From Conus ventricosus (lineage: Eukaryota > Mollusca > Gastropoda > Neogastropoda > Conidae): a DNA stretch of 64,000 nt. The DNA is taken from the NCBI GenBank assembly GCA_018398815.1, contig CM031604.1, positions 51,605,368-51,669,367 of the forward strand, read 5' to 3'. This document shows positions 21,151 through 33,275 of the stretch, piece after piece (position 1 is the stretch's first letter; the number at the start of each line of letters is the position of its first letter). Position numbers and translations under genes: made by a program. The notes below the pieces were generated by a model that saw only the letters and a program-made list of their open reading frames with translations, did no database searches and had not been told where the DNA came from.

Positions 21151-22029
21151 GGGTGGCATCGATTTTTTTTTTTTTTTTCTGTCCCAACCTCTGCGCCACT
21201 TCAGAGGCAGTGCACCCATGCCGCTCATTCCCACACCCCGTCCACAGCCACAGCCCGGTCGGGGCCCCGCCGAAAGCCCCCCGGCACGTCAACCACAGGA
21301 GCAGACAATGTCAAGTCGTCAAGAGGCAACCCACCAAGGAACACTGCACTGCTGCCGATCACTTCGGTGGTGTTCAGTGGCGCCCGTTCTGATCTAACTA
21401 CGCAGGACACCACCTACTAAGCCCCCTACTGACGACAATACATGCTTGGGTCGCGGAGCCGGGCGTGAGTTAAGCTCCCCCTCTGGAGGGCGCCACCACG
21501 TCCGTCCAACGACAGCCCCCATGACTCGCCCGATACCGGTGACCCCGACGGAATCAAACCAAGGCCACAGACGTGGAGAGGACAATCGAAACTGAGGTCA
21601 CCATGAGAGCAGGGCAGGGAAGGGCCACAGAATTTGAGACATCTTTTTTATGCTGAACGATAGAATGAGGATTAAGAATTGCTACGGATTTCCATTTCGG
21701 TCTGAGACTACATGACAAGGGCTGTACTCTACGCTTCCTTTCATAATATATCCCGGCGTCAACCAGGCCCGAGAGATAGACACCTGCATGTGTTGGCAGG
21801 AAATTTGGGGCAACACTCTCAGAATCGCATCCATTAAGTGGATGAAACTCGACTGTGTGGTCCCCAGTCTTCCCAACTGAGTCCGCAGCAAACTCAGCTC
21901 TGGGTAGGAGCCGGTCCCGGGGGAGAAAAACCCACATGACTCTGATGGGGTTCGAACCCACGACCTCCCAGCCGGGAGTCCGCGACGCTAACCACTTCGC
22001 CACGGCGGCTGGTGGGTGGCATCGATTTT
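21151..22029 (-). mobile_element. Full-length tRNA-headed SINE with 16-bp target duplication
   Basis: On the minus strand the element starts near 22013 with a tRNA-like head (GGCGAAGTGGTTAGCG as A box, GTGGGTTCGAACCCC as B box) and runs through a long body to a poly-A tail, seen as a T run at about 21163-21178. It is flanked by the direct repeat GGGTGGCATCGATTTT at 21151-21166 and 22014-22029. Frames spelled by the head are an artefact. The body of about 800 bp is unusually long for a SINE. Confidence 0.8.
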
Positions 22030-22532
22030 ACCTCTTTCGACTTTGGCTTGAGTCACAGTGGTGTTTTTCCGCTTTGAGAACACTTGGGGGCAGGATCAGA
22101 GCTCCAATGCATGCAGAGAACACAGACGGACAGTGGGAGCAGCAAGCAGACGATTGTGGCCGTAATGCTCATCGCCCTCCCTCCTGTCCGTAGAACAGCA
22201 GCCAGATTGACTCCAGAACACTACTAGGACAAAATTAGATCGGTCAGTCCGAAGAGAAGCGTGGGGAACATACGAGGTGCAGGTTAGCAGCTGTCAGGGT
22301 CTCCCTGACGGGCCAAAAACGCACAAAATCGACTAGCGCAGGCCACACATCATTTCACATACTTAAGTACAGTGGAAACCAGTTCTTTTCCCACGCGAGT
22401 CAACGCTCGGCCTGGGCTTCCTGACAGACAAAGGAGCAAACCCATTCACGTGATCGGTCTGCAAAGGACGTGATCGTATGATGGCAGATCGCTGATGGAA
22501 TCATGTGGCTTTAGCGTGCAAGATAGGACAAA

Positions 22533-22573
<41 letters not shown>

Positions 22574-23100
22574 TTCCCGCCAGAAACGCATGATGATTGC
22601 TAGTCGGCAAAAAATCATTTCTGACCCCCGATTTCCAACAGATGGACAATAATCCTGCTCCGACTTCCAAGGATCGTTAACCAGCAGAAGACTGTTGAGC
22701 ATGGAGTGGGCTGCAGAATAGTCGCATAATGAATTCAGTGCTATTAAAACTTTGGCTTTTGCATTTCACAAAGTGATCACCTTCATCAAATTGAACATTT
22801 TAGTACGCCGTGACATGGGTGAAACCAGAAAAAATGAAAAACGGGAAGGGCGGAGAAACCAGGAGGCCGCCTTTGGGCCCCTGGCGGAGTCGAGGAGCAG
22901 AGCCCCTTGTCGGGGTTAGGGGTAAAGCCCCTGAAGCTGAAGGGGTTCTACACCCCTTTGATAGTTAAGATCTGGGCATTTGGAGACACCTTCCTTCCTT
23001 TTTGCCAAGCAAACCACAAGACCCACCATTAACACTACCTGACATTAATGTGACTGACTTATGCAGTTGAGTTCAGTTGATTCAAGACACCCGAGGAAGC
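22030..23100. other. Unassigned sequence with a C homopolymer
   Basis: No gene seen. A C run of about 34 bp lies at about 22540-22573. Short frames over it are compositional. Confidence 0.4.
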
Positions 23101-23104
23101 AATA

Positions 23105-23192
23105 ATTTTTTGACTACAATTTGCATTTACCACTTCTGAAGCTTATGGAGACATTTTGTTGACTATCATTTGTATTTACCACTTCTGAAACA
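23105..23192. repeat. Short direct duplication
   Basis: TTTACCACTTCTGAA and its surroundings (about 35 bp) occur twice, near 23127 and 23174. Confidence 0.6.
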
Positions 23193-23394
23193 TGAAGACA
23201 GCTTGCAGTTTGGACTCGAGAGATAGTTTTCAGGAGAACTCCTGGACGGAAAACTGGTCTTTTTTTTTCACTTCAGCTGAAAACTTGTGTGGTCTTGCTT
23301 ATTCGTGCAGGAAGTTCAGCCTGCAACCCTGTATCTTAGGGGAAGGGGTGGGAGTGGCATATGGGTGGGGTCGAAGTTATTGATGCAACAGGTA

Positions 23395-23525
23395 TGCGAC
23401 TTGACTCGTAGGTTTAAACTGTTTGACTCGTAGGTTTAAAAATGAAGTTATATCGTAGGTTTAAACTGTAGTTATATCGTAGGTTTAAACTTTGAAGTTA
23501 TAAAGTGATACTTGGATTTAAACCT
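23395..23525. repeat. Tandem repeat of a CGTAGGTTTAAAC motif
   Basis: Four to five copies of a unit of about 28 bp with core TCGTAGGTTTAAAC, the last ones degenerate. Confidence 0.75.
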
Positions 23526-23755
23526 AAAACCGCACAAACGGCGAGGTCGAATTCCGGTTCCCGGCATTTCCGGACGTGTGGTTTCATTCATGTCGGCCCA
23601 TAATGATGCATACCGACTTCCAGAATCCAGATTGTGCTGCTTGTCGCATACCCAAGTTTGAAAAACAAATTACACACTCCAGAGTACTGTGTTCCAAATG
23701 TTCAATAAACTTCATACAATTTCCCTCCCACTACCACCTGGCGTGCTGGTAGGTG

Positions 23756-23867
23756 TCACAATTTCACAATGACGACTTTGCGACTGGCATCCAGGGTGAA
23801 GTGATTGGCTTTGAAGAGGTCGCTGTCGTAGAAAGACGTCAGCGTTGTGAATGTTGATCTGACGAGC
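23756..23867 (-). CDS. Candidate terminal exon of an unidentified host gene
   Basis: On the minus strand a pyrimidine-rich acceptor (GTTTTGCAG) ends at 23868. It is followed by one base and 37 codons reading through LVRSTFTTLTSFYDSD and FKANHFTLDASRKVV to a TGA at 23756. The other frames stop early or are less protein-like. The product looks like a normal C terminus but I recognise no family. It could belong with the other minus-strand candidate exons at 25264, 28661 and 29870, although their phases do not join directly, so intermediate exons would be needed. Confidence 0.4.
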
Positions 23868-24164
23868 CTGCAAAACACATGTCATCTGTCAATGCATGGA
23901 CACGGTATCTTCTTCATTCCGTCGTCTCTCCACAACATTCATTCGTTTTCTGTCCTGGCGGTCATTCGCTAATACTGGTGATAACAATTGTCTTATACAA
24001 TTTTTCTGTCACCCAGCGAATACTTGGAGCTCTTCTCTGTCCGTCCAGCAGTAAATGTGTACCTGATTCAGTTCAGGGACGGTTGAAGGCGGCGGAAGGA
24101 GAGGGATAGGCTCCGCCTTCCATTAATTTGTGTCCTGGATACAGTTAACCTCAGAGAGTTGATT

Positions 24165-24490
24165 TAAATAAGTATAATGAATACTGATATAGCGCCTATT
24201 CTCGGTTAGAGACTAAGCTCTAAGCGCTCTTCTCTTCCGAAAATTGGTGATGGGATTTTACGTGTGTGCAAGATGTTATGCGTGCGTTCACACACGGAAC
24301 CTCGGTTTATAGTCTCAATCGAAGGACTGTGCGGGAAATGGAGTCGGAACCAATGTTAACTGCGAGGGAAAAATCCCCCTGTACCGAAACGGCCCGGCGG
24401 AGATTCGAACCCGCAATCCCAGGATCACCAAGATTACAAGTCCGCGCGTTCTACCAACTAAGCTATTCCAGCCCCACAGTTTTATAGTGA
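24165..24490 (-). mobile_element. Second tRNA-derived SINE family
   Basis: On the minus strand from about 24477: a tRNA-like head (GGAATAGCTTAGTTGGTAGA as A-box region, GCGGGTTCGAATC as B box, anticodon loop resembling tRNA-Thr), a body of about 200 bp, and a 3' end with AGCGCTTAGAG and GGCGCTATATCAGT. Similar sequences TATAATGAATA (about 24173) and TATAGTGAATG (about 24483) flank it and may be a worn target duplication. It is not a functional tRNA gene because the acceptor stem does not pair well. Confidence 0.7.
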
Positions 24491-25260
24491 ATGTCAGAAT
24501 TGGAACAGCAACAACTAGTGCTTATAGCGTGTTCAAATGCTTCCAATTGCATATGTAGCAAAACCAATGGCAGGAGACTATTATAGTTGCTATTCTAAAT
24601 AGAAGACGCAAAAAATACATATTCACACGAGTACATATACATGTGTACATATACACAAATACGTACATGTAACAAAATCAAAAACTGAGAAAAGATCATT
24701 GTAGAGAAAGTAAACGCTAAAGACAACAAAAATGCATGCGAATAAACCACTCACAATATCAAACCTTTTATGAAGCGTCGAGAGAGAGTTCTGCGCCGAG
24801 TTTCATTGTCGGGGACATTTATATCAAGTTGCTGCAAGCTAATGTTTGGTTAACTAAAGCTAATGTTTTGTTTGTACACTTCACGATTATATTGATGTCG
24901 TGTACTGAGGTGTGTTTTTTTCTAACCTCGGATAGTTCACTGCCTTTTTGTTCTGCTTTAACTCGGATCTGAAACTTAACAAATGGAACTGATCTAAATT
25001 GCTCGACTGAAAAGAACTAAAACACCACCCTATGCTCACACACAAAGTAAGTTGGGGCCGCCTTCTGAATAAGTTTTAGAACCGAAAGATCAGGACAATT
25101 TCGAAATCTTTCACATGAAGGCAAGGTGAATGCGACAACAGGCATTGATCAGCCGCGGGGAAGATGACAATGGTTGGCGAATCGCGTAGCGCCATCGGGT
25201 ATAGCAAAACGTCAACTGTCTCTAATATAGATATTAAGAGAGAGATGAAAGGAAAAACTC
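24490..25260. other. Unassigned AT-rich sequence
   Basis: No supported gene. A short minus-strand stretch at about 24764-24831 has an acceptor-like sequence, an open phase-0 frame and a GT, but is too short to call. Confidence 0.3.
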
Positions 25261-25263
25261 AAC

Positions 25264-25481
25264 CCATTCCCGGCCCAGCTTTCTGTTTATAGGCGCCGTT
25301 ATCTTCAATACAAACTACTTGGACTATCACTTCGTTCCTTCCTTCTGCGTTCATGATCGTCTTTATTCTACAAGACAGCCACAGTCCGTCTTCTGATGTG
25401 TCTAAAAACAGCAGCGTCGGCGCATGCTTTTTGTGCGTCATCCACCCTCCTAGCATAAGATGGTCTATTCTATAGGAGGGA
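25264..25481 (-). CDS. Candidate internal exon of an unidentified host gene
   Basis: A minus-strand acceptor (CACTTAACCTCAG) ends at 25482. From there about 72 codons are open, reading SYRIDHLMLGGWMTHKKHAP, LLFLDTSEDGLWLSCRIKT and RNEVIVQVVCIEDNGAYKQK, to a possible donor GTTGAG at 25263. The composition is balanced, free of repeats, and has two cysteines about 22 residues apart in beta-like context. I do not recognise the family. Could be a real exon or a pseudogene remnant. Confidence 0.45.
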
Positions 25482-25874
25482 CTGAGGTTAAGTGCGTGCA
25501 AGGGTGTGTGTGTGTGCGCACCTGCGTATGTGTGTGGTGGTGGTGGTGGTGGCTATTTAGATACATTCCCATTTCGGTTTAAAGTCTCATTCTAAAGGAT
25601 CTGAGAGTGGAACTGATTCGAGTCTGCAACCACGTTGAACTCCGGAGAGAAAACCGTCCACACAGCGGTCTTAAGCAAATCATTACAGGTGTGGCTCGTG
25701 GAGCAAACCTTCAGAAAGAAGAAAACGACATAAATCGATATAGTAATCAATGGCCTATCGCTTAATTATTTAGATCCGATTCATTCTCTAGTCTTATACA
25801 CAGATAACTCGTCACAAACGCAAAATAATAAATTAACACAGAATTTTATATATATAGAGAGGGAAAGAGAGATC

Positions 25875-26430
25875 GTTCGTCTCGTCCGCAACCCGGCTAT
25901 GCAATGTCCTACCCGACTACATTAAAACTAGCACCTCCTTGAGCCAGCTTAAACAATATCTGTCGATTGATGATGCTATAGTTCCTCCATATTATCAGTT
26001 TGGTTAAAGAAAAGAACAAGCTGTTCACTGCCGACTCCGTCCAGGTGTGAGTAATCTGAACAACATGATCAACCGACATCTCGATAACAACCCTTTCTGT
26101 AGGTCAAGAGAAACAGAACACTACTTGTTCTTCTGTCCCCTCTTCAATACAGTCCGTGAAAATACAATTTTGACTCTTCCACAGAATTACGCCCAGCTAC
26201 AATTTCTCTTAGAAGGTAGCCTTGATCTTCAAGCTGAAGTGAACTCGCTGATACATCAATTTATTTCTGAATGGATTCGATTTCAGCCTTGGCTTTTTCA
26301 TTGCCTCACTCATCCATTCTTGCCATATTTTGCTTTATTGAACTACATTGTTTGGGCTTCATTTATTCATTATGATCAATTTCTAAACAAATTTTAAATG
26401 TAATAAATAGCGCACCGCAAAAACAAACGA
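25875..26430 (+). mobile_element. LINE 3' end with reverse-transcriptase ORF C terminus
   Basis: A 5'-truncated non-LTR retrotransposon. One frame reads CNVLPDYIKTSTSLSQLKQY and stops near 26005; a shifted frame continues CRLRPGVSNLNN and NPFCRSRETEHYLFFCPLF and ends at 26397. The LPDYIK segment followed by a C-x-E-x-H-x-C type zinc motif is the usual C-terminal end of LINE ORF2 proteins. AATAAA occurs just after the stop. The rest of the element upstream is missing. Confidence 0.65.
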
Positions 26431-28655
26431 ATCACAAGATTATTGCTGTTGTCTGGAAATAAGAGGTTGACTGACAAGTCGATTGGCCTAAGACATATTT
26501 TACTAAGACATATTTTACTAAACAGTTTGCAAACTAATTAACCAACGTCTTGGCTAATATGAATAATTCTTTTTTCTTCTTGCACGATTGATGTCATAGT
26601 GCCTTCAAAAGGGAAGAAAAACAAAAGCAGGAAATGGAAAAAAAGGAATGGGGGAGAAAAAAGAGGAAGAAGGATAAAGGAAAAAAGTTAATCTAAACTG
26701 AACTGCCTGGTACGAGTTGAAAACACACACGCACATACATAATATACATAGTTTCTAAATTGTTCACGCATATTCTTCTTGGGTGTGATTGTTGCTTTCC
26801 CTCGCTTCCTCACATTTTCATACCCCCCCCCCCCCCCCCCCTTGTGTTTTTTTTTTAATTATATTTTTTATTCCTTTAAAAGAATTCCAACATTGTGGTG
26901 AAATGTGTAGTATGCCGTAAATGGTAACCGCCAAGGTACTGTCGATGTTATATTTGAGCACAGTATAAACCCAGGGCTTGTTGTTGCTCATCTGTCCCGA
27001 TGACTATGAAGGTGTTCCGTTTGTTTCTTGAATAAAAATTATTCAAACCAAGTGAAGGAAGAGAGAAACCAGGAAAAGGGGAAATGTCTTTAAAACCCGT
27101 TCAGTGCCTAAAAATAGTACAAACAAAGGTGTTCCCAGGTGCCAGGGAAATCTCATGATTTGGGGGTCATAATTAACAAAAAATTCTAGCTCAGAAACTA
27201 CAAAAGATAGAAAAATGAAATCTATATAATTTTTGAAGGAAATTGAATGAAGATTTTGAATCTGGGCTTTTGTTTTAATTTTGATAATAAAAAAGTATTT
27301 AGGCTTTTAGATTTGGGTAGATTTTTTTGCACGATCAAAAACATATGTATTTACCACGACATCTTCACATCCAAACAGAACACACAGCAAAAAAAGTTGA
27401 AAATAAAGTTTGTATTGTCACACTACACCTGTAAATGAAAGTAAAACAGTTTGGAAGTCTATCAAGACGCTCACACTCGATGCAGACTGACCAGTCCACG
27501 ACCACGCCCCCCCTCTCCCCATCACGCCCCCTTGCTGGACTGCAACCCTCTCTTTCACCCCTCATCTTCCCCTACCTTTCCGTCTGCACCGTGTCACCCC
27601 GCGAGCAGGCCACGTTCCCCTCTCGCGCTGACTTTCACATCACTGGCCACTGGCACGCAGTGCAGAGTACACACTAGGCTGGCTCGTTCGACGCTGTCAG
27701 CTGAACACACACTGAGGTCACAGAGCCCTACTCAATAACTGACGAATATGGTCGGCAATTCCACCACTATCATCATCTCACCTTCATGCTCGAGTGAGTC
27801 GTTGAATAAAAGATTATTGTGTTTGTCAAAAATCATCGGCAGAGCCTGCTCAGCTCTGTAAATACGTTGATTTGGTCGCTGGGCTTGTCGAAGGTTGCGC
27901 CGCCATCTTTGCAAGCGAGACGAAGTGCTGGCTGGTCATCCAGTCAGTGATGAGAATAAATGGGCTTTCCCCTCACGTGTGGTCATTTACATATTATTTT
28001 AAGACTACAGACATATAAGGCTTTCTACGCAAACTCTATTTGAGTCCGTTGATAGAAATAGTAACGAATGAAAATTCAAGAAAAATGCATGACGTCAGTG
28101 GACTGCCCATAGGCACTGGGAAAGCACTTTTATATCCGCGTCAGCTGACTGACTAAAGGCGCTCTACGGGTAGGCTGCAGGTCAGACAAAAATTATTTTC
28201 TGACACTTATTATGTTCCGACAAAAATTATGTTCCGAGACACTGTGACACTGGGACAAACTCCCCAACTTTTCAGAGTTAAAGCAGATGTTTTCCTTCTA
28301 CCATGATTTTCAGAGTATGACGCGATGTTTTTAACACCTGAATCCTGACATGTTGCTTTGCCTGCAGATTAATTCTGAGGGAAAAATTTTTCAGAACGAA
28401 ATGTACAGAAAAAAAAAAAAAAATCAAAGGGCGCGTCTTCGTGCCTTGTAAACCGAAAATCACTGCATTTAAATGTACCCAAAATCGATGTTGTGCGTTT
28501 TGTTTTTTAATCTTCAACTTTTCGACTGGTCCTGTTCTTCATTCAGTTTTCACTCTTTCTGCAGGTGCAAGACCCCCAAACACTGGTTTTAGCATGGAAG
28601 TGATTTTTCTTTTTAAATAAAACGTGCAGGGGTTTTTTTCCTTTTTTTTTTCGCA
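26431..28655. other. Unassigned sequence
   Basis: No supported gene. C run at about 26823-26841. The C-rich part at 27500-27600 gives overlapping frames that look compositional. A minus-strand ATGGCGGCG with good start context at 27906 leads only to 18 codons. Confidence 0.35.
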
Positions 28656-28660
28656 CATAC

Positions 28661-28801
28661 CTTTTCAAAGAAATCGTTCCCACAGATCTGTATGGCGACT
28701 ACGCTTGCAGCACGTAGGTTGACTAGCCCGAGTAAAATGCTTGAGAAGGAACAGCTACGGATGGTGGATGTCCTCACGGCAAGACAGATACCGGAGGATG
28801 C
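28661..28801 (-). CDS. Candidate internal exon (141 bp, phase 0-0)
   Basis: A minus-strand acceptor TTTTCAATTTTCAG ends at 28802 and a strong donor GTATGTG begins at 28660. The 141 bp between are exactly 47 open codons, reading ASSGICLAVRTSTIRS, a hydrophobic ILLGLVNLRAASVVAI stretch, and CGNDFFEK. One other frame stops after eight codons. Both splice sites and the multiple-of-three length support a real exon; the hydrophobic middle suggests a membrane or core segment. Family not recognised. Confidence 0.5.
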
Positions 28802-29149
28802 CTGAAAATTGAAAATTAAAACTTTGAACACACACACACAGAATTTTTCAAATACTTCACAAAACGCCGAGCAACAGAAATGCCCAGCATGGGTCAGACA
28901 GCATAGCTCTTGGCGCCTGCACCAGTAGCGTCGTGTTCTCTTCACCACACATCCTACGACGGACGGTAGCATGAGCGGAGACAACGTGGAGAAAGACTTG
29001 CAGAGACTGCACTGTCACCGAACGTGACCGTTATGGCGATGGCCTGGCTACTGACGTGGTGGTCCATGCCGACCTTTGGGCTTTCCAAAGAGACGCTGCG
29101 AACGCTCGTTAGATAGCCTGTCTGAACGAGGTCACTGCATCTCGCATCA

Positions 29150-29793
29150 TTTTTTTTTTTTTTTTTTGGTCCCATCTTTTGTGCCACCTCAGTGGCAGTG
29201 CACCCACACCGCTCATTCCAACACCTTGTCCACAGCCCGACCCGACCCGACCCGCCGCAGCCCCGGCAATCCACAGGGTGCAGTCAATATCATGTCATGA
29301 GGCAACCCAGTGGTGCCTGTTCTGATCTAGCATACGCAGGCCGCCATCTACTTAGCCTGCTTCTGACGACAAGAAATGCAAAGTCGCGGAGCCGGCGTGA
29401 GTGAGCTCTCCCTCTGGAGGGCGCTACCACGTCCGTCCAACGACAGCCCCCATGGACTCGCCGATACTGGTGACCCCAACGGAATCAAACCAAGGCCACA
29501 GACGTGGAGAGGACATCAAAACTGAGGTCACCAAGAGAGCAGGCATGAAGGGCCACAGAATTTCAGACTTTTTAAAGTGCTGATTGATGAGAATGAGGAT
29601 GATGCTATGATGATTTCTTGGATAAAACCCGACTGTGTGGTCCCACTCTTCCCAACTGAGTCCGTAGCAAACTCGGCTCTGGTAGGAGCCGGTCGGGGCA
29701 GAAAAACCCACATGACTCTGATGGGAATCGAACCCACGACCTCTCAGCCGGGAGTCCGCGACGCAAACCACTTCATCACAGCCAGCGGCTGTT
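29150..29793 (-). mobile_element. SINE copy of the 21-22 kb family
   Basis: Minus-strand copy of the same element: tRNA-like head near 29793 (GTGATGAAGTGGTTTGCG, then GTGGGTTCGATTCCC), the same body (for example ATTCTGTGGCCCTTCATGCC), and a poly-A tail seen as a T run at about 29150-29166. It is about 200 bp shorter than the full copy. It lies between the candidate exons at 28661-28801 and 29870-30119, so it could be intronic. Confidence 0.75.
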
Positions 29794-29869
29794 TTCATCA
29801 TCTCTTTCGCAAAGCAGCGAGGAATAAGATGCAGGTGCACGGATGATGATGCCCCGATTCACAGACCAC

Positions 29870-30119
29870 CTGCCGTCAGGCACGCAGCTAGGGCAAGCTG
29901 GATTGGCCGGCTGGCCGGACCCCCAGGTCTCAGTCCGACAGTACTGGCATGAGACAGGCTGGAACGAGCCGTCTCTGGCACGCCCCACGACTCGGGTGTC
30001 CTTGACCTCACGGGGCTTTGGCGCAGGGCGACCCCAAAACATCAACTCATCCGACTGGTCGCTTTCATGTATTCGAGGCGTATCCATCACCCATGCCAGT
30101 GGAGATACGAGTAACATTA
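29870..30119 (-). CDS. Candidate exon with paired CxxC motifs
   Basis: A minus-strand acceptor (TTTTCTCTGTTCAG) ends at 30120. The open frame reads SPLAWVMDTPRIHESDQ, LMFWGRPAPKPREVKDTR and then a two-CxxC region (SCQYCRTE and ACPSCVPDGR about 20 residues apart), which could bind zinc or form disulfides. A possible donor GTGGTC follows at 29869. The exon is GC-rich compared with the surrounding DNA. No family recognised. Confidence 0.4.
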
Positions 30120-30810
30120 CTGAACAGAGAAAATTTAGTACATTTGGTGATGACTCCTTTCGTGGTGATATTTGACTTCTTGACCGCATACTCTTTAGCC
30201 TTTAATTATCTAAGAAACGAAATGCCTGTAGCACTAGATTTCCTTACATTATGACAAATAAAACGTTGAACACGAAACTGAAAAACATTTTTTGGTCAAT
30301 TTCACATTAAAATCTTTTGAAGTTTGTGAGGAGTAAATGCAAGAAAAGATATCTTGAAAGTACCAACAATAGCTTAGCATAACCAAACATTTGGACACCG
30401 ACTGTTCCTCATCACATGCATGTGTACGTGTTGATATATACCAGGAAGATAAAACACCGCACTTGCTACCCACGTATCAAATACTTTATAAAGCTCAAGT
30501 TTTTTTTATTTCTAAAATTAGCCTTCAGAAATTTAAAAACGCACACACATAGGCGCGCCTGCTTTATCATCATGAACTAAGCTATACTCTTTTTTTTTTT
30601 TTTTTTTCGAAAATCAGCAGCTGCTTGACATAGAGGTTGAGACAGGAGAAGATGAGGGGGGAGGGGGAGGGCTTGAGAAAACACATAAAACTGAAATGAA
30701 CGTTTACAGTGAAAAGAAAATCAGTTTAAATCGAGTTTACGTGTATCCTTATCTCCGCCCACACAAAATATACACAGCACACGCACAGACACCCGGTTTC
30801 CACGCACCAT
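30120..30810. other. Unassigned AT-rich sequence
   Basis: No supported feature apart from a T run at about 30590-30607. Confidence 0.4.
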
Positions 30811-30811
30811 C

Positions 30812-30975
30812 AAGTGATGATTAATTCATTCACACTAAGTTATTTACTGATGATTTATTCATTCACACTAAGTTATTTACTGATGAATTTATTCATTCAC
30901 ACTAAGTTATTTACTGATGAATTTATTGATTTACACTAAATTATTTGCTGATGAATGTATTCGTTCACACTCAAA
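30812..30975. repeat. 34-bp tandem repeat
   Basis: About four and a half copies of a unit with ACTAAGTTATTTACTGATGA and ATTCATTCAC, the last diverged. Confidence 0.85.
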
Positions 30976-31179
30976 GTTTTGTTTTCTAGCAAAGATGCCC
31001 TGTGTGGACCAGACAGCGAATGCAATGCCAGACGTGCCGGGGATCTCCTGAGAATCGCACGCCCACAACACTGCCGAACAGACATGTTGGAGAAGGGGGA
31101 GCAGAAACAAAAGCCTCTGCGTGTGAGGACCAAACGCGTCGAGGAACGACCTCCCACAACCGACACGACCTCCAATGAC

Positions 31180-31310
31180 CAGACAACGGTGATGCAGTGT
31201 TATGGGGCTGGGAAGTCGTGGTTCCAATCCCATCGGAAGATTTTTCGTTCTGGCCCGCCCTCTGTGAGAATGTGGCTCAAACAGGATGCTGGAATTTACA
31301 CTACCGAGTT
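31180..31310 (+). mobile_element. Possible diverged SINE head
   Basis: ACGGTGATGCAGTGTTATGG followed by GTCGTGGTTCCAATCCCATC resembles worn A- and B-box regions of the SINE family seen at 21-22 kb. No tail or target duplication found. Confidence 0.3.
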
Positions 31311-32389
31311 TTAGCCACTTATACCATCCTTCATCACGTCTCGATACCAAATGTTGTGGGTATCACACTGCCAAGCCTGTTGACGGTAGTTTAACGGTGT
31401 GCTCGTGTCCCGGTTTATGTATTCCACAAGGGGAAGTTCAGACCTGTACCCCCGTTTCTCACCCTCTCCCTCCAGTCACCAATTTTCTCCAAATCCACGT
31501 TTCCTCAATTACTTTTCCTGTTATTAAACTTTCTTTTAATCCAAAACTTTTTGTGTCATTTATTTAAAAAAACAGGGATTTGTGCTAAAAACAAAATGGT
31601 CTCCAGAGGCAAACTTTCAAAACTCTGCGAGACTTTGGGTCTCTAACATTTTGAGGATACTTGGGTTTATTTGTGCATTTTTCTCAATCTTGATTTCAAC
31701 CTCTTGTGTCCCCAGCATGTAAATCCACAAGCCTGCTAGTCTGATAATCTCTTGTCTTAAGTCATAATTCACAGCAAAACAATGGTGAGTGAGTAATGAG
31801 ATACGCGCTGTATCTGAGATACGCTGCTGCATATAAAACTGTTTAGCTAACCCCCGGAAGAGCATGTTGTTCTCTTATAGTTATACTCTTAACAAGTATT
31901 TGAAGCATTAACATGGTTGTCCAATGCTTTCTCTACCCACAAAAGTCACACCGGTATTGGGATTTTAGATAATTGTCAACCCAGTAGTAATCAAACCAGA
32001 AGAATAACTGAATTACATCATAGTAAGAATTTCACTCATTCTGAACATAATCGTATATTTCAGCTTATACTGATCACGTAAGCGAGCATGTGCAGCACGT
32101 TATCACACACGTATTTCGGGAACATTTCGCAGTTCTTTGAAGAATCCAGGCACATCAGAGGTCGGAGTCGTGGATTTGGGGTGCTTGACTGAAGTTTCCT
32201 TTGTGCTGTCCTCATATTATCCGTAGAAAATTCTTTTCTTCTCAATGATGTGGTGGCCTGCAGTTACCTACATTTTGACCACCTAAATTTATGGTATGCA
32301 GTGAGCCTCGCACAGAAAAGTTTTATATGAAGCCACGCAAGGCGATTTTGATCCTAAAGCATACTGATTAATTCAGTGTAGAAGCTCAC
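31311..32389. other. Unassigned sequence
   Basis: No supported gene or repeat. Short frames here do not look protein-like or lack splice context. Confidence 0.35.
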
Positions 32390-32765
32390 ATGGGTTGAAA
32401 AAAATCCAGCGAATGCCTCTCACGGGTTCGAACCTGCAATATCCCAGCCGACAACCCGTGGCGCTTCCTCAGCACCACACTGGCTGACGAATTGGCCCAT
32501 TTATTTCTGTTGTTGTCGGCCGTCATTGCTTCCATGTCCTTTAACAGGAGTTTCCTCCATGCCACCCATTCTGACTCCCCTCTTTCTTGTCGATCTCGCC
32601 GCAGTATCAGCATCGATCGGCAGTTTCCAAACAGCAATCATCAAGTCGTCATTGGCAGCACACCGGGGGAGACACTTGCCTGCTGCTTTCGTGGTGTTTG
32701 GATCCAACATGCATTGCAGACCCCCTACTAAGGCCCATTACTGATGACAACAATTGCTCAGGGCG
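32390..32765 (-). mobile_element. Diverged SINE fragment of the 21-22 kb family
   Basis: ATCAAGTCGTCATTGGCAGC, GGTGTTTGGATCC and CCCCCTACTAAGGCCC align in order with the tail half of the full copy at 21310-21430. Near 32420-32480 a minus-strand tRNA-like head is still visible (GGTTCGAACCTGCAA on the plus strand). Confidence 0.55.
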
Positions 32766-33275
32766 CCACCCCATTGTCCATCCCACGACAGTCCTTATGA
32801 ACTTGCCAACGCTAATGAACTGAGTCATGCTTGAGCGGATTCTTTGTTTGCAAGGAAATTGTTAAGAAAAAAAGTAACGTTTTTGTTTCTGTTCTTTACA
32901 GCCGAGCTGCGTTCAGACACGGCCACCTCTCAGCCACTCCTGACAATCAATCCAACTTTTCCCAGGTAGACAGCTTTCATGGAGTATTTATTATTCCCCA
33001 TGTCTGCCACACTTTTGACAGTTTCATGCTGTAAATTGCCTGGAGATTTCGACAGATATTGCGAACACGAAGCATTCACGATAAAGGAATTCTAACTGTG
33101 CATCGATTGACCCGGAACAGCCCATAATGCAGTTCGAGGTTTCTTGCGAACCTGTCCCATATGGTCCTGACAAGGACATGGACTGAGAGTCGTTTACAGT
33201 GTTTCCAAAAGCACACGGATGTACGCATTATATCAAGACTCTGGTACGTGTACGTGAGGAGAGCTACTACGGTTT

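Noticed and set aside
21554..22003. 149-codon minus-strand frame starting MAKWLASRTPGWEVVGSN
   Set aside because: It is the translated tRNA-like head and body of a SINE, a common false gene.
24390..24477. Possible tRNA gene on the minus strand
   Set aside because: The acceptor stem does not pair properly and the sequence continues into a SINE body and tail.
27435..27738. Pro/Ser-rich overlapping frames of 80-95 codons
   Set aside because: C-rich composition keeps two frames open at once; no domain or splice context.
30955..31130. Plus-strand candidate exon with CGPDSECNARRAG
   Set aside because: An acceptor-like TTTTGTTTTCTAG precedes it, but the donor is weak and the opposite strand is equally open.
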